Program-made: the position numbers and the translations under genes
Shown: positions 17,051 through 25,315 of the stretch, piece by piece
Numbering within the stretch: the first letter of the stretch is position 1
How the letters are laid out: each line of letters begins with the position of its first letter
The notes under the pieces: model-generated
Told to the model about the DNA's origin: nothing
The model's input: only the letters and a program-made list of their open reading frames with translations
Databases searched by the model: none
NCBI RefSeq assembly: GCF_044582145.1
Contig: NZ_JBDODO010000009.1
Direction: 5' to 3' (one strand)
DNA: 64,000 bases
From: Guyparkeria sp016278265
GTDB lineage: Bacteria; Pseudomonadota; Gammaproteobacteria; Halothiobacillales; Halothiobacillaceae

Positions 17051-17270
17051 GATGTCGGGTCCCGAAGTGATGGACGATCCAGTGACGAGTCAGCCCCTGA
17101 TCGAACAGAAGCATTGCCTGCTTGAGCATAAACCGCCTGATCGGCCCTGAAAAGCCCTCGACGAGCCGTTCGTGCCGTGCTCGTTGCGACTGGGCGTTGG
17201 TCGCAAAGCACAAGGTGGCTTGATACACTCTCTGCCCAGTTTATCGCTCACCGGAACAGAGACTGAACCA
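17051..17270. other. 220-bp divergent intergenic region
   Basis: Separates the DUF4124 gene from the divergent LysR gene and must hold both promoters. TACACT at 17225-17230 is a possible -10 for the LysR gene but has no good -35. A weak inverted repeat (CGACGAGC / GCTCGTTG) lies near 17157-17184. No RNA gene or conserved coding sequence was recognised. Confidence 0.4.
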
Positions 17271-18224
17271 ATGGCCGACCGTCGCCTCAAGGTTTTCAAT
17301 ACCGTTGCCCGCCTGCTGAGCTTTACCAAGGCAGCCGAGGCGCTGCACATGACGCAGCCGGCGGTGACGTTCCAGGTTCGGCAGCTCGAAGAGCATTTCG
17401 ATACCCGCCTGTTCGATCGAACGCACAACCGCGTGACGCTCACCGACGTCGGGCACACGGTTTACGAGATTTCCGAACGGATATTCGAGCTCTATGACGA
17501 GATGGACCGACGGGTCAAGGAGATGACCGGCGAGATCGGCGGGGCGCTCAATATCGGTGCGAGCATGACGGTGGCCGAGAACATGCTGCCCGCCCTGTTG
17601 GGTAATTTCCGCCAGGAGCATCCCGATCTGTCCGTGCGCCTGAAGGTGGGGAACACCGAAGCCGTGGTCTCGATGGTCGAGCACAACGTCGTCGACCTGG
17701 CCTTGGTCGAGGGCAGCGTCACCAACAAGAACCTGCTGGTCGAGACCTGCCGCCGTGACGAGCTGGTGGTGATCATGCCGCCGGAGCACGAGCTTGCCAG
17801 TTACGGCGAGGAGGGCGTGCCGGTGCAGAAGCTGGCGAAGTACCCCTTTATCTGCCGTGAGGAAGGCTCGGGCACCCGCGAGGTGATCCTCTCCTACATG
17901 AACGAGCAGGGATTGGCCGAAGGTTGGGACGTTTGCATGGAACTGGGCAGCCCCGAGGCGATCAAGGGGGCCGTCGAGGCTGGCATGGGGCTGTCGATCA
18001 TGTCATCGGCGGGCATCAGCAAGGAGCTCAAGCTTGGCCTGCTGACGGCCGTGCCCCTTAAGCCGCGGCTGTATCGCGACTTCTCCTTCGTGCGCCAGCG
18101 CCACAAGTTCCGCCTGCCGGCGATGGAGCAGTTGCTGGAGTTTTCGCGTCATTACTGCCGTGACAGCACGCCGATGCATGACCTGGAGGTGATCCAGCAC
18201 ACGGCCAACGGCGAGGAGGCCTGA
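17271..18224 (+). CDS. LysR-family transcriptional regulator
   Basis: 317-residue regulator. The N-terminal winged helix-turn-helix (residues 1-60) has the family pattern SFTKAAEALHMTQPAVTFQVRQLE. A linker helix (about 62-90) and a two-lobed periplasmic-binding-protein-like effector domain (about 95-300) follow. It resembles the CysL/CbbR-like branch (MTVAENMLPALLGNF), but the effector cannot be read from sequence. No metabolic operon is adjacent; the nearest divergent gene is the DUF4124 gene. ATG at 17271 is used because the HTH begins directly after it; the frame is open upstream to 17172. Confidence 0.88.
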   Translation: MADRRLKVFNTVARLLSFTKAAEALHMTQPAVTFQVRQLEEHFDTRLFDRTHNRVTLTDVGHTVYEISERIFELYDEMDRRVKEMTGEIGGALNIGASMTVAENMLPALLGNFRQEHPDLSVRLKVGNTEAVVSMVEHNVVDLALVEGSVTNKNLLVETCRRDELVVIMPPEHELASYGEEGVPVQKLAKYPFICREEGSGTREVILSYMNEQGLAEGWDVCMELGSPEAIKGAVEAGMGLSIMSSAGISKELKLGLLTAVPLKPRLYRDFSFVRQRHKFRLPAMEQLLEFSRHYCRDSTPMHDLEVIQHTANGEEA

Positions 18225-18264
18225 TTCGGCTGAATCCGGTTCGAGTCAACTTAATCGTGAACAC

Positions 18265-18296
18265 GCCCGGATGCCGCCGTCTCCGGGCGTTTTTTA
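18265..18296 (+). terminator. Intrinsic terminator of the LysR gene
   Basis: CGCCCGGA (18265-18272) pairs with TCCGGGCG (18283-18290), followed by six T residues. Confidence 0.9.
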
Positions 18297-18454
18297 TTGT
18301 GTGAGTCCCGAGAAACCAGAGCTGGAGCATGGATGGGTGGGGGCGAGCGTGCTCGTGGTGGGCTCTCGTCCGGTAGCATTCAGTCCGGCGTTGTCGAGAC
18401 AAAGAGGACGGTCATCGTCAACGGTGTGGTATTACCTGAAGTTGGCGCGCACGC

Positions 18455-18485
18455 AAAAAACCCGGCGCGGGCGGACCCGGCCGGG
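18455..18485 (-). terminator. Intrinsic terminator of the DUF302 gene
   Basis: Read on the minus strand, CCCGGC (18480-18485) pairs with GCCGGG (18461-18466) followed by T6 (18455-18460). Confidence 0.8.
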
Positions 18486-18525
18486 CTGGATGAACCGCCC
18501 CGAGGGGCGATCGGATGAACGGGGC

Positions 18526-19095
18526 TTAGAAGCCGCCGCTGGCACCTGCTTTCATCATCTTCATTATCGTGTCACGGACGTGCATGGCGTCTTGCTTGAA
18601 CTCTTCCGGCATTTCCTTGCCGCCGTGAACGAACATGTCCATGTTCAGGCTGTAGAGGTGGTAGCGACCCTCGTCGTCCTCGACCACGGAGATGCGGCAG
18701 GGCAGGTAGGCCGAGAAGTACGGGCTGAAGTCGACGGCCTTGCGGGCGATCTGCGGGCTGCAGTACTGATAGATGTTCATGTACTTCTGCTCTTCGCCGG
18801 TCTCGAGCTCGAGCTGCTTGGACAGGGGCATTTCGCCCACGTTCGCCAGGCCGGAGCCGACGGCCGCAGATTCGATGCTCATCTTGATGTCGTCCGGCGT
18901 CAGGCCTTCGGCGACTTCCATATGCCAGACCGTGGCCGCGCCCAGATCGCCGCCGCTTTCGACGAACTTGTCGTACATCTTGCTGTAGACGTCCATCGCC
19001 TGCGGATCGAGGTCGTCCTTGACGGACATGAAGCCGCAGCCGGACAGCGTCATGATGACGGCACCGAGGATCGATACCTTGAGGAAATTGCGCAT
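18526..19095 (-). CDS. DUF302 lipoprotein
   Basis: 189-residue predicted lipoprotein. The signal peptide ends in a lipobox (MTLSGC, modified cysteine C20), and the following GFMS does not carry the inner-membrane Asp+2 signal. The mature part includes a DUF302-like segment (YQYCSPQIARKAVDFSPYFSAYLPCRISVVEDDEG split over residues about 113-147) with two cysteines, C116 and C136. DUF302 proteins are common in sulfur-oxidising and other redox-active bacteria but have no established activity. A GGGAGAG site precedes the ATG and a good promoter lies upstream. Confidence 0.75.
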   Translation of the reverse strand: MRNFLKVSILGAVIMTLSGCGFMSVKDDLDPQAMDVYSKMYDKFVESGGDLGAATVWHMEVAEGLTPDDIKMSIESAAVGSGLANVGEMPLSKQLELETGEEQKYMNIYQYCSPQIARKAVDFSPYFSAYLPCRISVVEDDEGRYHLYSLNMDMFVHGGKEMPEEFKQDAMHVRDTIMKMMKAGASGGF

Positions 19096-19152
19096 GGGTG
19101 ACTCTCCCTGAGTAATTTTTCGTCTTGAAGCCAGGTGGCCTCGACAACCCTG

Positions 19153-19181
19153 ATTATCTGCGCATTAGTACATGCTTACAA
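19153..19181 (-). promoter_or_regulatory. Sigma-70-type promoter of the DUF302 gene
   Basis: On the minus strand TTGTAA (19176-19181), a 17-base spacer, then GATAAT (19153-19158). The region around it is clearly more AT-rich than the surroundings, and start-to-ATG distance is about 50 bases. Confidence 0.65.
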
Positions 19182-19260
19182 ACTTGATTAATTTACTCCT
19201 GATAAAGGGGCTTAATGTGGCTATCCAGCCCTGTCATGTCGCGGTTTGATGATACGGAAA

Positions 19261-19281
19261 TCGCCCGTAACAACGCGGGCG
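19261..19281 (-). terminator. Hairpin downstream of the PIN-PhoH gene
   Basis: TCGCCCG (19261-19267) and CGGGCGA (19275-19281) form a 7-bp stem; on the minus strand it is followed by TTTCC. Weak tail, so only a probable terminator. Confidence 0.5.
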
Positions 19282-19324
19282 AGAGGTCCGTGTCGGCCGA
19301 TTTGGGGTCGTTTCTTTCGGACCT

Positions 19325-20752
19325 TCAGAGTACCTCGGCGGCAAATTCGGCCAAGCGTGAGCGTTCGCCGCGAGTTAGCGTCACATGCGCCCCGTGGGGC
19401 CAGCCGCGGAAGCGGTCGACCACGAAGGTCAGTCCCGAACTGGTCTCGGTGAGATAGGGAGTGTCGATCTGGGCGATGTTGCCCAGGCAGACCATCTTGG
19501 TGCCCGGCCCGGCACGGGTGATCAGGGTGCGCATCTGCTTGGCCGTTAGGTTCTGTGCCTCGTCGATGATGACGAGCTTGTTCTGGAAAGTCCGGCCGCG
19601 CATGAAGTTGAGCGAACGGATCTTGATGCGCGACTGGAGCAGGTCGTTGGTCGCTGCGCGTTCCCATGAGCCTCCGCTTCCGCCATCGGTCTTGGCGAGA
19701 ACCTCGAGGTTGTCCATCAACGCACCCATCCACGGCGTCATCTTCTCTTCCTCGGTGCCGGGCAGAAAACCGATGTCCTCACCGACCGGGATGGTCACGC
19801 GGGTCATGACGATCTCGGTGTATAGCTTCTGTTCCAGGACCTGGGTCAGCGCGGCGGCCAGCGTCAGCAGGGTCTTGCCGGTGCCGGCCTGGCCGAGCAG
19901 GCTGACGAAATCCACCTCGGGGTCCATCAGGGCGTTGAGGGCAAAGCTCTGTTCCGGGTTGCGGGCGGTGATCCCCCAGACCGAGTGTCGCTCCTGCTGG
20001 TAATTGGTGACGCTCTCGAGCACGGCGGTGCCGTCGGGCTCGACCTGGCGCACCACGGCGGTAAAGGGCGCCGGGGCCTCGAGTCGCAGGTAGAGGTTCG
20101 GATACCACTCTGCGGTGTCGGCCCCGTGGACGCGATAGAACACGCGGCCTTCGTCCTGCCAGGATTCGAGCGCCTCGCCGTGCGCCTCCCAGAAGTCCGG
20201 GCCAAGTATCTGGTGGCCGGTGTGCAGCAGCGAGACGTCATCGAGGACCTGGTCGTTGTGGTAGTCCTCGGCCTTCAGCCCGACCGCGGTCGCCTTGATC
20301 CGGAGGTTGATGTCCTTGGAGACCAGGATCACCTCGCGGTCGGTGATTCGCTCCTTCAAGGCCAGGGTGATGCCGAGGATCTGGTTGTCCGCGCGGCTGC
20401 CCGGCAGGCTGATCGGCAGTTCGTTGCTCTCCTCGCGCGTTTGCAGGAACAGCCGCCCGGTCGGCGTCACGCTGCTTTCCGACTGGCCGTGCAAGACGGT
20501 ATGGATCGACAGGCCCTGGTTGATCGTGGCGATGTCCACGTCGGTCAACATGTCGTCGAGGAACCGACTAACCTGTCGGACGTTGCGCGCCGTCTCGGAC
20601 TGGCCCTTCTTGCCGGCGTCGAGTTCCTCGAGCACGATCATCGGCAAGTAGATGTCGTGTTCCATGAAGCGGTAGAGGGCGGTGGGGTCGTGCATCAGCA
20701 CGTTGGTGTCGAGGATGAACAGGCAGCGGTGCTTGCGGGTGGTGTTGATCAT
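19325..20752 (-). CDS. PIN-domain/PhoH-like ATPase (PhoH2 type)
   Basis: 475-residue cytoplasmic fusion of an N-terminal PIN ribonuclease domain (about 8-150) and a C-terminal PhoH P-loop ATPase (about 245-470). The PIN acidic residues are in FILDTNVLMHD and VLEELD. The ATPase shows Walker A GQAGTGKT and Walker B LVIIDEAQN. Mycobacterial PhoH2 of this architecture unwinds and cleaves RNA. No antitoxin gene is visible upstream. The next gene upstream on this strand is bcp, but a 273-bp repeat element separates them, so cotranscription is uncertain. Confidence 0.88.
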   Translation of the reverse strand: MINTTRKHRCLFILDTNVLMHDPTALYRFMEHDIYLPMIVLEELDAGKKGQSETARNVRQVSRFLDDMLTDVDIATINQGLSIHTVLHGQSESSVTPTGRLFLQTREESNELPISLPGSRADNQILGITLALKERITDREVILVSKDINLRIKATAVGLKAEDYHNDQVLDDVSLLHTGHQILGPDFWEAHGEALESWQDEGRVFYRVHGADTAEWYPNLYLRLEAPAPFTAVVRQVEPDGTAVLESVTNYQQERHSVWGITARNPEQSFALNALMDPEVDFVSLLGQAGTGKTLLTLAAALTQVLEQKLYTEIVMTRVTIPVGEDIGFLPGTEEEKMTPWMGALMDNLEVLAKTDGGSGGSWERAATNDLLQSRIKIRSLNFMRGRTFQNKLVIIDEAQNLTAKQMRTLITRAGPGTKMVCLGNIAQIDTPYLTETSSGLTFVVDRFRGWPHGAHVTLTRGERSRLAEFAAEVL

Positions 20753-20807
20753 CGCGTCAGAAGGTCCCTGTGGTTTTTGGAGGGCGGCCGATCGCCGTCA
20801 GAGTGCC

Positions 20808-21080
20808 TTGGGGAAGGCCTGCACGAATACCCAATGCCTCTGGCTTACCGGCTTGTTCGCCATCAAGGCGCCGATTCGAAGGCGGGCTCGTTGCCCGTCG
20901 AGAATCGGCAACACCGAGGACGGGCAAGCCGGCAAGCCCCGCAGGGCGAGCCGCCAGGCGCCCGTCGGCGGTGTTGCAGCGCTTGCCAATGGCGACGGCC
21001 ATTGGGCGGCGCACCGCGCCTAGCATCTGGACGCCTAGCGACTCGCAGAGGCGTTGGCTATTCATGCAGGCCTTCCCTAA
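20808..21080. mobile_element. MITE-like element with 35-bp terminal inverted repeats
   Basis: 273-bp segment bounded by inverted repeats at 20808-20842 and 21046-21080 that match at 31 of 35 positions (outer parts read GGGAAGGCCTGCA from either end). Inside are nested inverted repeats: 20870-20877 with 20902-20909; 20908-20916 with 20969-20977 enclosing 20919-20925 with 20960-20966; and 20986-20993 with 20998-21005. No transposase is encoded. The termini recall IS5-family ends, from memory only. Target duplication is not clear (CTTG versus CTAA). The right repeat encodes the last six codons and stop of bcp. This element fills almost the whole 304-bp gap between bcp and the PIN-PhoH gene. Confidence 0.75.
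20870..21005. repeat. Nested hairpins inside the bcp-phoH element
   Basis: Stem 1 pairs GCCGATTC with GAATCGGC and encloses CGGGC/GCCCG. Stem 2 pairs GCAACACCG with CGGTGTTGC and continues into GACGGGC/GCCCGTC. Stem 3 pairs CCAATGGC with GCCATTGG around four bases. Either DNA strand or its RNA could fold extensively. Confidence 0.75.
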
Positions 21081-21561
21081 CGGCCTGCAGTACCGCCTCG
21101 ACGTGACCCGGTACCTTGACCTTGCGCCAGGCCTGCCGGATCACACCGTCGGCGTCGATGAGAAAGGTGCTGCGCTCGATGCCCTCGAAGCGCTTGCCGA
21201 ACATGTTCTTCATGCGCAGGACGTTGAAGGCCTGGCTGACCGAGCGGTTCGTGTCGGCGATCAATGGAAAGTCGATGCCCTGCTTGTCGCAGAACTTGCG
21301 ATGGCTGGTCGCATCATCGTTCGACACGCCCACGACCCGGGCGCCAGCAGCCGTGAAGGCGGGCAGGGCCGCCTGGAAATCGCGTGCCTCGGTGGTGCAG
21401 CCGGGGGTGTTGTCACGCGGGTAGAAGTAGAGGACCAGCGGGGTGCCACGGAAGTCCGCTAACCCCAGCGTTTCGCCGTCGGTGGTCTGGCCGGTGAAGT
21501 CCGGTGCTGGTTGGCCCTGATGGGGTTCGGGGGAGGGCGTGGCGCGGCTCTGGGTACTCAT
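21058..21561 (-). CDS. bcp: Thioredoxin-dependent peroxiredoxin, BCP/PrxQ family
   Basis: 167-residue cytoplasmic peroxidase for hydrogen and organic peroxides. The peroxidatic cysteine is C55 in YPRDNTPGCTTEARD. The resolving cysteine found five residues later in E. coli Bcp is replaced by R60; the only other cysteine is C91 (RKFCDKQ). So it may act as a 1-Cys enzyme or use C91. A 15-residue N-terminal extension precedes the thioredoxin fold. The codons for the final REGLHE and the stop lie within the terminal repeat of the adjacent element. It is divergent from dapA. Confidence 0.9.
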   Translation of the reverse strand: MSTQSRATPSPEPHQGQPAPDFTGQTTDGETLGLADFRGTPLVLYFYPRDNTPGCTTEARDFQAALPAFTAAGARVVGVSNDDATSHRKFCDKQGIDFPLIADTNRSVSQAFNVLRMKNMFGKRFEGIERSTFLIDADGVIRQAWRKVKVPGHVEAVLQAVREGLHE

Positions 21562-21700
21562 TGGGTTCGATGGAACTCCTCGGCTGTGACGATGTGATGA
21601 AAGCGGGTATCCGGCGGTTGGCTCCTGAGATCAATATAGCAGCCGTCCAAAGACCCGTGCGGGCTGTGACGACGGGGTGTTGAGCCGCGATGGCTACGGC

Positions 21701-21730
21701 TTGTCACTGGCGGATAACTGCCGGTACTAT
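21701..21730 (+). promoter_or_regulatory. Probable sigma-70 promoter of dapA
   Basis: TTGTCA (21701-21706), 18-base spacer, TACTAT (21725-21730), about 100 bases before the dapA ATG. Match to the consensus is good at the -35 and moderate at the -10. Confidence 0.5.
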
Positions 21731-21832
21731 GCGAGTTTGGCTCCGCCCATTCGAAGACCTCCCGCATGGTTGTCAACGGGCGCGACAGCCGCGATCTACC
21801 GATCCGTAGGCGACACAAACACGCGAGGCGAC

Positions 21833-22750
21833 ATGGCGGCGAATACGATTACCGGCAGCATGGTGGCCCTGGTCACCCCATTGCATGAAGACGGCGCAGT
21901 GGATTATGTCGGTCTCAAACGCCTGATCGAGTGGCACATCGCCGCCGGCACGCACGCGATCGTTGCGGTCGGCACCACGGGCGAGTCAGCGACCCTCGAC
22001 TACGAAGAGCATATCGCCGTGATCAGGGCCGTCGTGGATCTGGCCGCCGGCCGCATCCGGGTGATTGCCGGTACCGGCGCGAACTCCACCCGCGAGGCGC
22101 TCGCCCTGGCTAGGGGGGCTCGATCCGCGGGTGCGGATGCGCATCTCTCCGTCACCCCGTACTACAACAAGCCCACCCAGGAAGGCCTCAAGCAGCACTT
22201 CCGGGCGATCGCCGATGTGGTCGACCTGCCGATGATTCTCTACAACGTTCCCGGCCGGACGGCGGTGGACATGGCACCGGACACGACCTTGTCGCTGGCC
22301 GAGCACCGGAACATCGTCGGCATCAAGGAGGCCACCGGCTCGATCGAGCGCATGCGGGACATTATCCAGCGCCGGCCGGCCGACTTCGCCGTCTACAGTG
22401 GCGAGGACAATCTGGGGGCGGCCTGTATGCTCGCGGGTGGCCAGGGCAGCATCTCGGTGACTGCCAACGTCGCGCCGACGTTGATGGCGCAAATGGCCGA
22501 GGCGGCGCTCGCCGGTGACGACGAGGCGACCGAATCGCTCGACACCCGTCTGGCACCACTGCATCGCGAACTCTTTTGTCAGACCAATCCGATTCCGGTC
22601 AAATGGGCCTTGCACCGCATGGGCCTGATCGGACCGACATTGCGTTTGCCACTGACGCTGCTGGATGGCTACTGCCATACGGGGCTTGAGCAGGCGCTCA
22701 ACGAGGCCGGCTGCCTCTCGTCCGATTCACCCGAATCGCTCTCACTCTGA
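21833..22750 (+). CDS. dapA: 4-hydroxy-tetrahydrodipicolinate synthase
   Basis: Condenses pyruvate and aspartate semialdehyde in the lysine/diaminopimelate pathway. The 305-residue TIM barrel shows the Schiff-base lysine K165 (GIKEATG), Y137 (LYNVPGRT) and the TTGES pyruvate-binding motif (48-52). ATG at 21833 is preceded by GAGG with spacing 4-5; the longer frame to 21677 is not conserved. bamC follows 41 bases later, the usual dapA-bamC order in gammaproteobacteria. Confidence 0.96.
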   Translation: MAANTITGSMVALVTPLHEDGAVDYVGLKRLIEWHIAAGTHAIVAVGTTGESATLDYEEHIAVIRAVVDLAAGRIRVIAGTGANSTREALALARGARSAGADAHLSVTPYYNKPTQEGLKQHFRAIADVVDLPMILYNVPGRTAVDMAPDTTLSLAEHRNIVGIKEATGSIERMRDIIQRRPADFAVYSGEDNLGAACMLAGGQGSISVTANVAPTLMAQMAEAALAGDDEATESLDTRLAPLHRELFCQTNPIPVKWALHRMGLIGPTLRLPLTLLDGYCHTGLEQALNEAGCLSSDSPESLSL

Positions 22751-22791
22751 AAACACCCAACACTCAAACAAGACACTGGAACCGAACAGGC

Positions 22792-23907
22792 ATGCGATAC
22801 CCCACCCCCTCCCGGATGTTGACCTTTGCCGCACTAGCGGCCACGGGCCTGATCAGCGGTTGCTCCAGCATTCCGTTCATCGGCGGCGACGATGACCGCG
22901 AGGCCGACCGCGCCGCGCAACTGGAAGTGCCGCCGGCGTTTTCCGCCCCGGCCGCCGGCGGTTCGGTCGCCCTGCCGGAGATCGCCTCGGCCCGGGCCGA
23001 GCAGATGTCGCGCAACCAGGACGGTGGCGTGCTGGCCACGGGCACCGACATCCGGGTGGCCGGCGAGCCGGGTAGCCGCTACCTGGTCGTGGGCACCAAT
23101 CCCGACTCCGTCTGGCCGAAGTTGCAGGGCTTTCTGCGCGACGAGGGCTATTCCATCCGTCGGCTGGAGCCGGGCGTCGGCCTGATCGAGACGGACTGGA
23201 CCGGCGTGGCCAGCAACGATGGGGGCGGTTTCAACATCATGAGCTTCCTCAAGATCGCCCGGGACACGCTGTTCAAGCCGGATTCCATCGAGAAGGTGCG
23301 CCTGCGCATCGAGCGGGGTGAGGGCGAGAACGAGACCCTGGTGTTCGTCACCGGGCAGAAACGCGAGCTGACCGGCGACGAGCCGCTGGTGCCGGGTGAC
23401 GAAAGCACCACCTTCGAGTACAGCAACCCGGTCGATTCCTCGGCCATGACCGCCGAGACCATGTCGCGGCTGGCGGCGTATCTCTCGGGCAACGATGCCG
23501 AGGAATCCCGTGCCCTGGTCGGACAGACGTTCTCTGCCCGCTCCAAGGTGATCACCGGCGACGAGCCCGAGGATCGCTACATCGAGGTCAGCCAATCCTT
23601 TCCGCGTGCCTGGAACCGCGTTGGCCTGGCGCTGGATCGCCTCGGTTTCGACCCGGTCTCGCGCGATCAGGACGAGGGCGAGATCGAGGTCAAGCATAGC
23701 TACCCGCAGGGCCTCTACGAGGGCATCGTGATGCGCGGCGTGACCATCGACAAGGACGCCGACATGACCCTGCACCTGACCCTCAAGGTCGAGCCGCGGC
23801 GTGACGGCGGCACCGACGTGCGCATCGAGCGCATCAACGTGGCCGGCGGCACCCTGCCGCAGGATCGGGCCGTGATCCTCTCCAAGATCAACGCGGAACT
23901 CGAGTAA
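22792..23907 (+). CDS. bamC: Outer-membrane assembly lipoprotein BamC
   Basis: Accessory lipoprotein of the Bam complex that inserts beta-barrel proteins. Signal peptide with lipobox ISGC (modified C24), then an unstructured BamD-binding segment (about 25-85) and two helix-grip domains (about 90-210 and 245-370). The length of 371 matches the family. It is cotranscribed with dapA and followed by a strong terminator. Confidence 0.9.
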   Translation: MRYPTPSRMLTFAALAATGLISGCSSIPFIGGDDDREADRAAQLEVPPAFSAPAAGGSVALPEIASARAEQMSRNQDGGVLATGTDIRVAGEPGSRYLVVGTNPDSVWPKLQGFLRDEGYSIRRLEPGVGLIETDWTGVASNDGGGFNIMSFLKIARDTLFKPDSIEKVRLRIERGEGENETLVFVTGQKRELTGDEPLVPGDESTTFEYSNPVDSSAMTAETMSRLAAYLSGNDAEESRALVGQTFSARSKVITGDEPEDRYIEVSQSFPRAWNRVGLALDRLGFDPVSRDQDEGEIEVKHSYPQGLYEGIVMRGVTIDKDADMTLHLTLKVEPRRDGGTDVRIERINVAGGTLPQDRAVILSKINAELE

Positions 23908-23947
23908 CCCCGGCGGGCCCGTCGAGGGCCCGGCCGCGACCCACAAG

Positions 23948-23979
23948 AAAGCCCCGTCTCGTCGAGACGGGGCTTTTTT
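23948..23979. terminator. Bidirectional intrinsic terminator
   Basis: GCCCCGTCTC (23951-23960) pairs with GAGACGGGGC (23964-23973), with three A before and six T after. It separates the convergent bamC and folE2. Confidence 0.92.
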
Positions 23980-24037
23980 CGGTTGCCGAGACGGTTCGCG
24001 GTGCGAGCCGTCGGGTCAGTGCCGGGTTATGGCTGGT

Positions 24038-24826
24038 TCATCGCCCGGGGCGATGGATCACGGCCCAGGCCGAGTGGTTGTGGATCGACTCGAAGTTCTC
24101 GACGCTGATCGAAAATCCGTTGAGACCCGGATAGCCTTCCAGGGCGTTGGCGACGTCGCGCACCATGTCCTCGACGAACTTCGGGTTGTCGAAGGCGTAC
24201 TCGGTGATGTACTTCTCGTCCGGACGCTTGAGCAGCCCCCACAAGGGGCAGGAGCCCTCGGCCTCGACCGCGGTGATGAGATCGCGCAACGAGAGCGCCG
24301 GATCGCTGATTTCCGTCTCGACCGTGATGTGAGAGCGCTGGTTGTGCGCGCCGTAGGCCGAGATCTCCTTCGAGCAGGGGCACAGGCTGGTAACGGGGAT
24401 CACGAGCTTCAGGCCGATGTGTGCCCGGCCGTGCTCGACGCGCCCGATCAGGGTGACGTCGTAGTCCATCATCGCGCCCTGGCCACTGACGGGGGCATCC
24501 TTGGCGATGAAGTAGGGGAACGAGAAGTGCGCCTCGCCGGAGAGTGCCTCCAGTCGATCGATCATCGCCTCGGTCCATTCGGCCAGGTTGTCCACGGAGA
24601 GCCGCAGCGGCCCCTCGTTGAGCAGCGCCACGAAGCGCGACATGTGGGTGCCCTTCTTGTCGGCCGGCAGCCCGACGGTCAGTTGGCACTCGGCGACGGT
24701 CGCGTGTTCCTGTCCGAGGTCGAGGAACGTCATGGGATGACGAATCGCCTTGATGCCCACCTGGTCGATCGCGATATCGCGTGCATCGTGGCTGGACTGG
24801 ACATCGGGCATGTCGTGGCTGTTCAT
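24038..24826 (-). CDS. folE2: GTP cyclohydrolase FolE2
   Basis: Alternative type of GTP cyclohydrolase I making dihydroneopterin triphosphate for folate, and the shared precursor for queuosine. The 262 residues contain the family signature SLCPCSKEIS with the metal-binding cysteine C149, and GAHNQRSHI. FolE2 enzymes tolerate several divalent metals and often replace zinc-dependent FolE under zinc limitation. No Zur box was recognised upstream. queD lies 87 bases upstream on the same strand, so the two probably form a pterin/queuosine pair. Confidence 0.93.
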   Translation of the reverse strand: MNSHDMPDVQSSHDARDIAIDQVGIKAIRHPMTFLDLGQEHATVAECQLTVGLPADKKGTHMSRFVALLNEGPLRLSVDNLAEWTEAMIDRLEALSGEAHFSFPYFIAKDAPVSGQGAMMDYDVTLIGRVEHGRAHIGLKLVIPVTSLCPCSKEISAYGAHNQRSHITVETEISDPALSLRDLITAVEAEGSCPLWGLLKRPDEKYITEYAFDNPKFVEDMVRDVANALEGYPGLNGFSISVENFESIHNHSAWAVIHRPGR

Positions 24827-24913
24827 GGGCAGTTCAAACGCTGTGTGAGTGGGTGGGCGGTGCCGTTTCGGGGCCTGACTCTAGCACGCCGTTGCGCGCT
24901 TCGCCGGGGCGGC

Positions 24914-25315
24914 TCAGGGACGGAAGGTGACCGCCGAGCGCGCGTTTTCCCAGACCGTGACGGCCGAGACCCCGTAAGTGTCGGTGTCGAAGGTCGTGGC
25001 CAGGGCCTGGTGGAAGTAGGCGGCCAGATGTTCGGCGGTGGGATTGACCGTGTCGAAGGGCGGCACCTCGTTGAGGTAGGCGTGATCGAGCTCCTTGGCG
25101 ATCTCGCGTGCGCGAGTCCGGATGGCCTTGAAATCCACCACCATGCCGACGCGGTCGAGCCGCTGACCGGTGACCTCGATCACCACCCGCCAGTTGTGAC
25201 CGTGCAGCTGGGAGCAGTTGCCGTCATAGCCGTGCAACCGGTGGGCGGCGGCGAATTCCACCTCGGTGGTCAGGGTGTAACTGCCCCCTGACGGCAGGGA
25301 AGACGGGTTGCTCAT
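24914..25315 (-). CDS. queD: 6-carboxytetrahydropterin synthase QueD
   Basis: Second step of queuosine synthesis: dihydroneopterin triphosphate to 6-carboxytetrahydropterin. The 133-residue tunnelling-fold protein has zinc ligands H25 (AAHRL), H38 and H40 (LHGHNW), and catalytic cysteine C34 (GNCSQ). Its ATG lies just inside the dxs 3' end (4-base overlap), so it is translationally coupled to dxs. The gluQ enzyme at the window start acts on the same modified tRNA base. Confidence 0.92.
   Translation of the reverse strand: MSNPSSLPSGGSYTLTTEVEFAAAHRLHGYDGNCSQLHGHNWRVVIEVTGQRLDRVGMVVDFKAIRTRAREIAKELDHAYLNEVPPFDTVNPTAEHLAAYFHQALATTFDTDTYGVSAVTVWENARSAVTFRP

Larger units (their letters stand above)
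18225..18525. other. 301-bp intergenic region with two terminators
   Basis: Lies between the convergent LysR and DUF302 genes. It contains an intrinsic terminator for each strand (18265-18296 plus, 18455-18485 minus). The roughly 160 bases between them show no ribosome site, hairpin or conserved frame that I can support. Confidence 0.6.

Noticed and set aside
16755..17228. 157-codon minus-strand frame covering the DUF4124 gene and its upstream gap
   Set aside because: Most of it overlaps DUF4124 in another frame; the unique N-terminal 55 residues show no recognisable domain or ribosome site.
20757..21065. 102-codon minus-strand frame between bcp and phoH
   Set aside because: Begins inside the terminal repeat of the MITE-like element and is read through its palindromes; no domain and Ala/Arg/Gly-rich composition.
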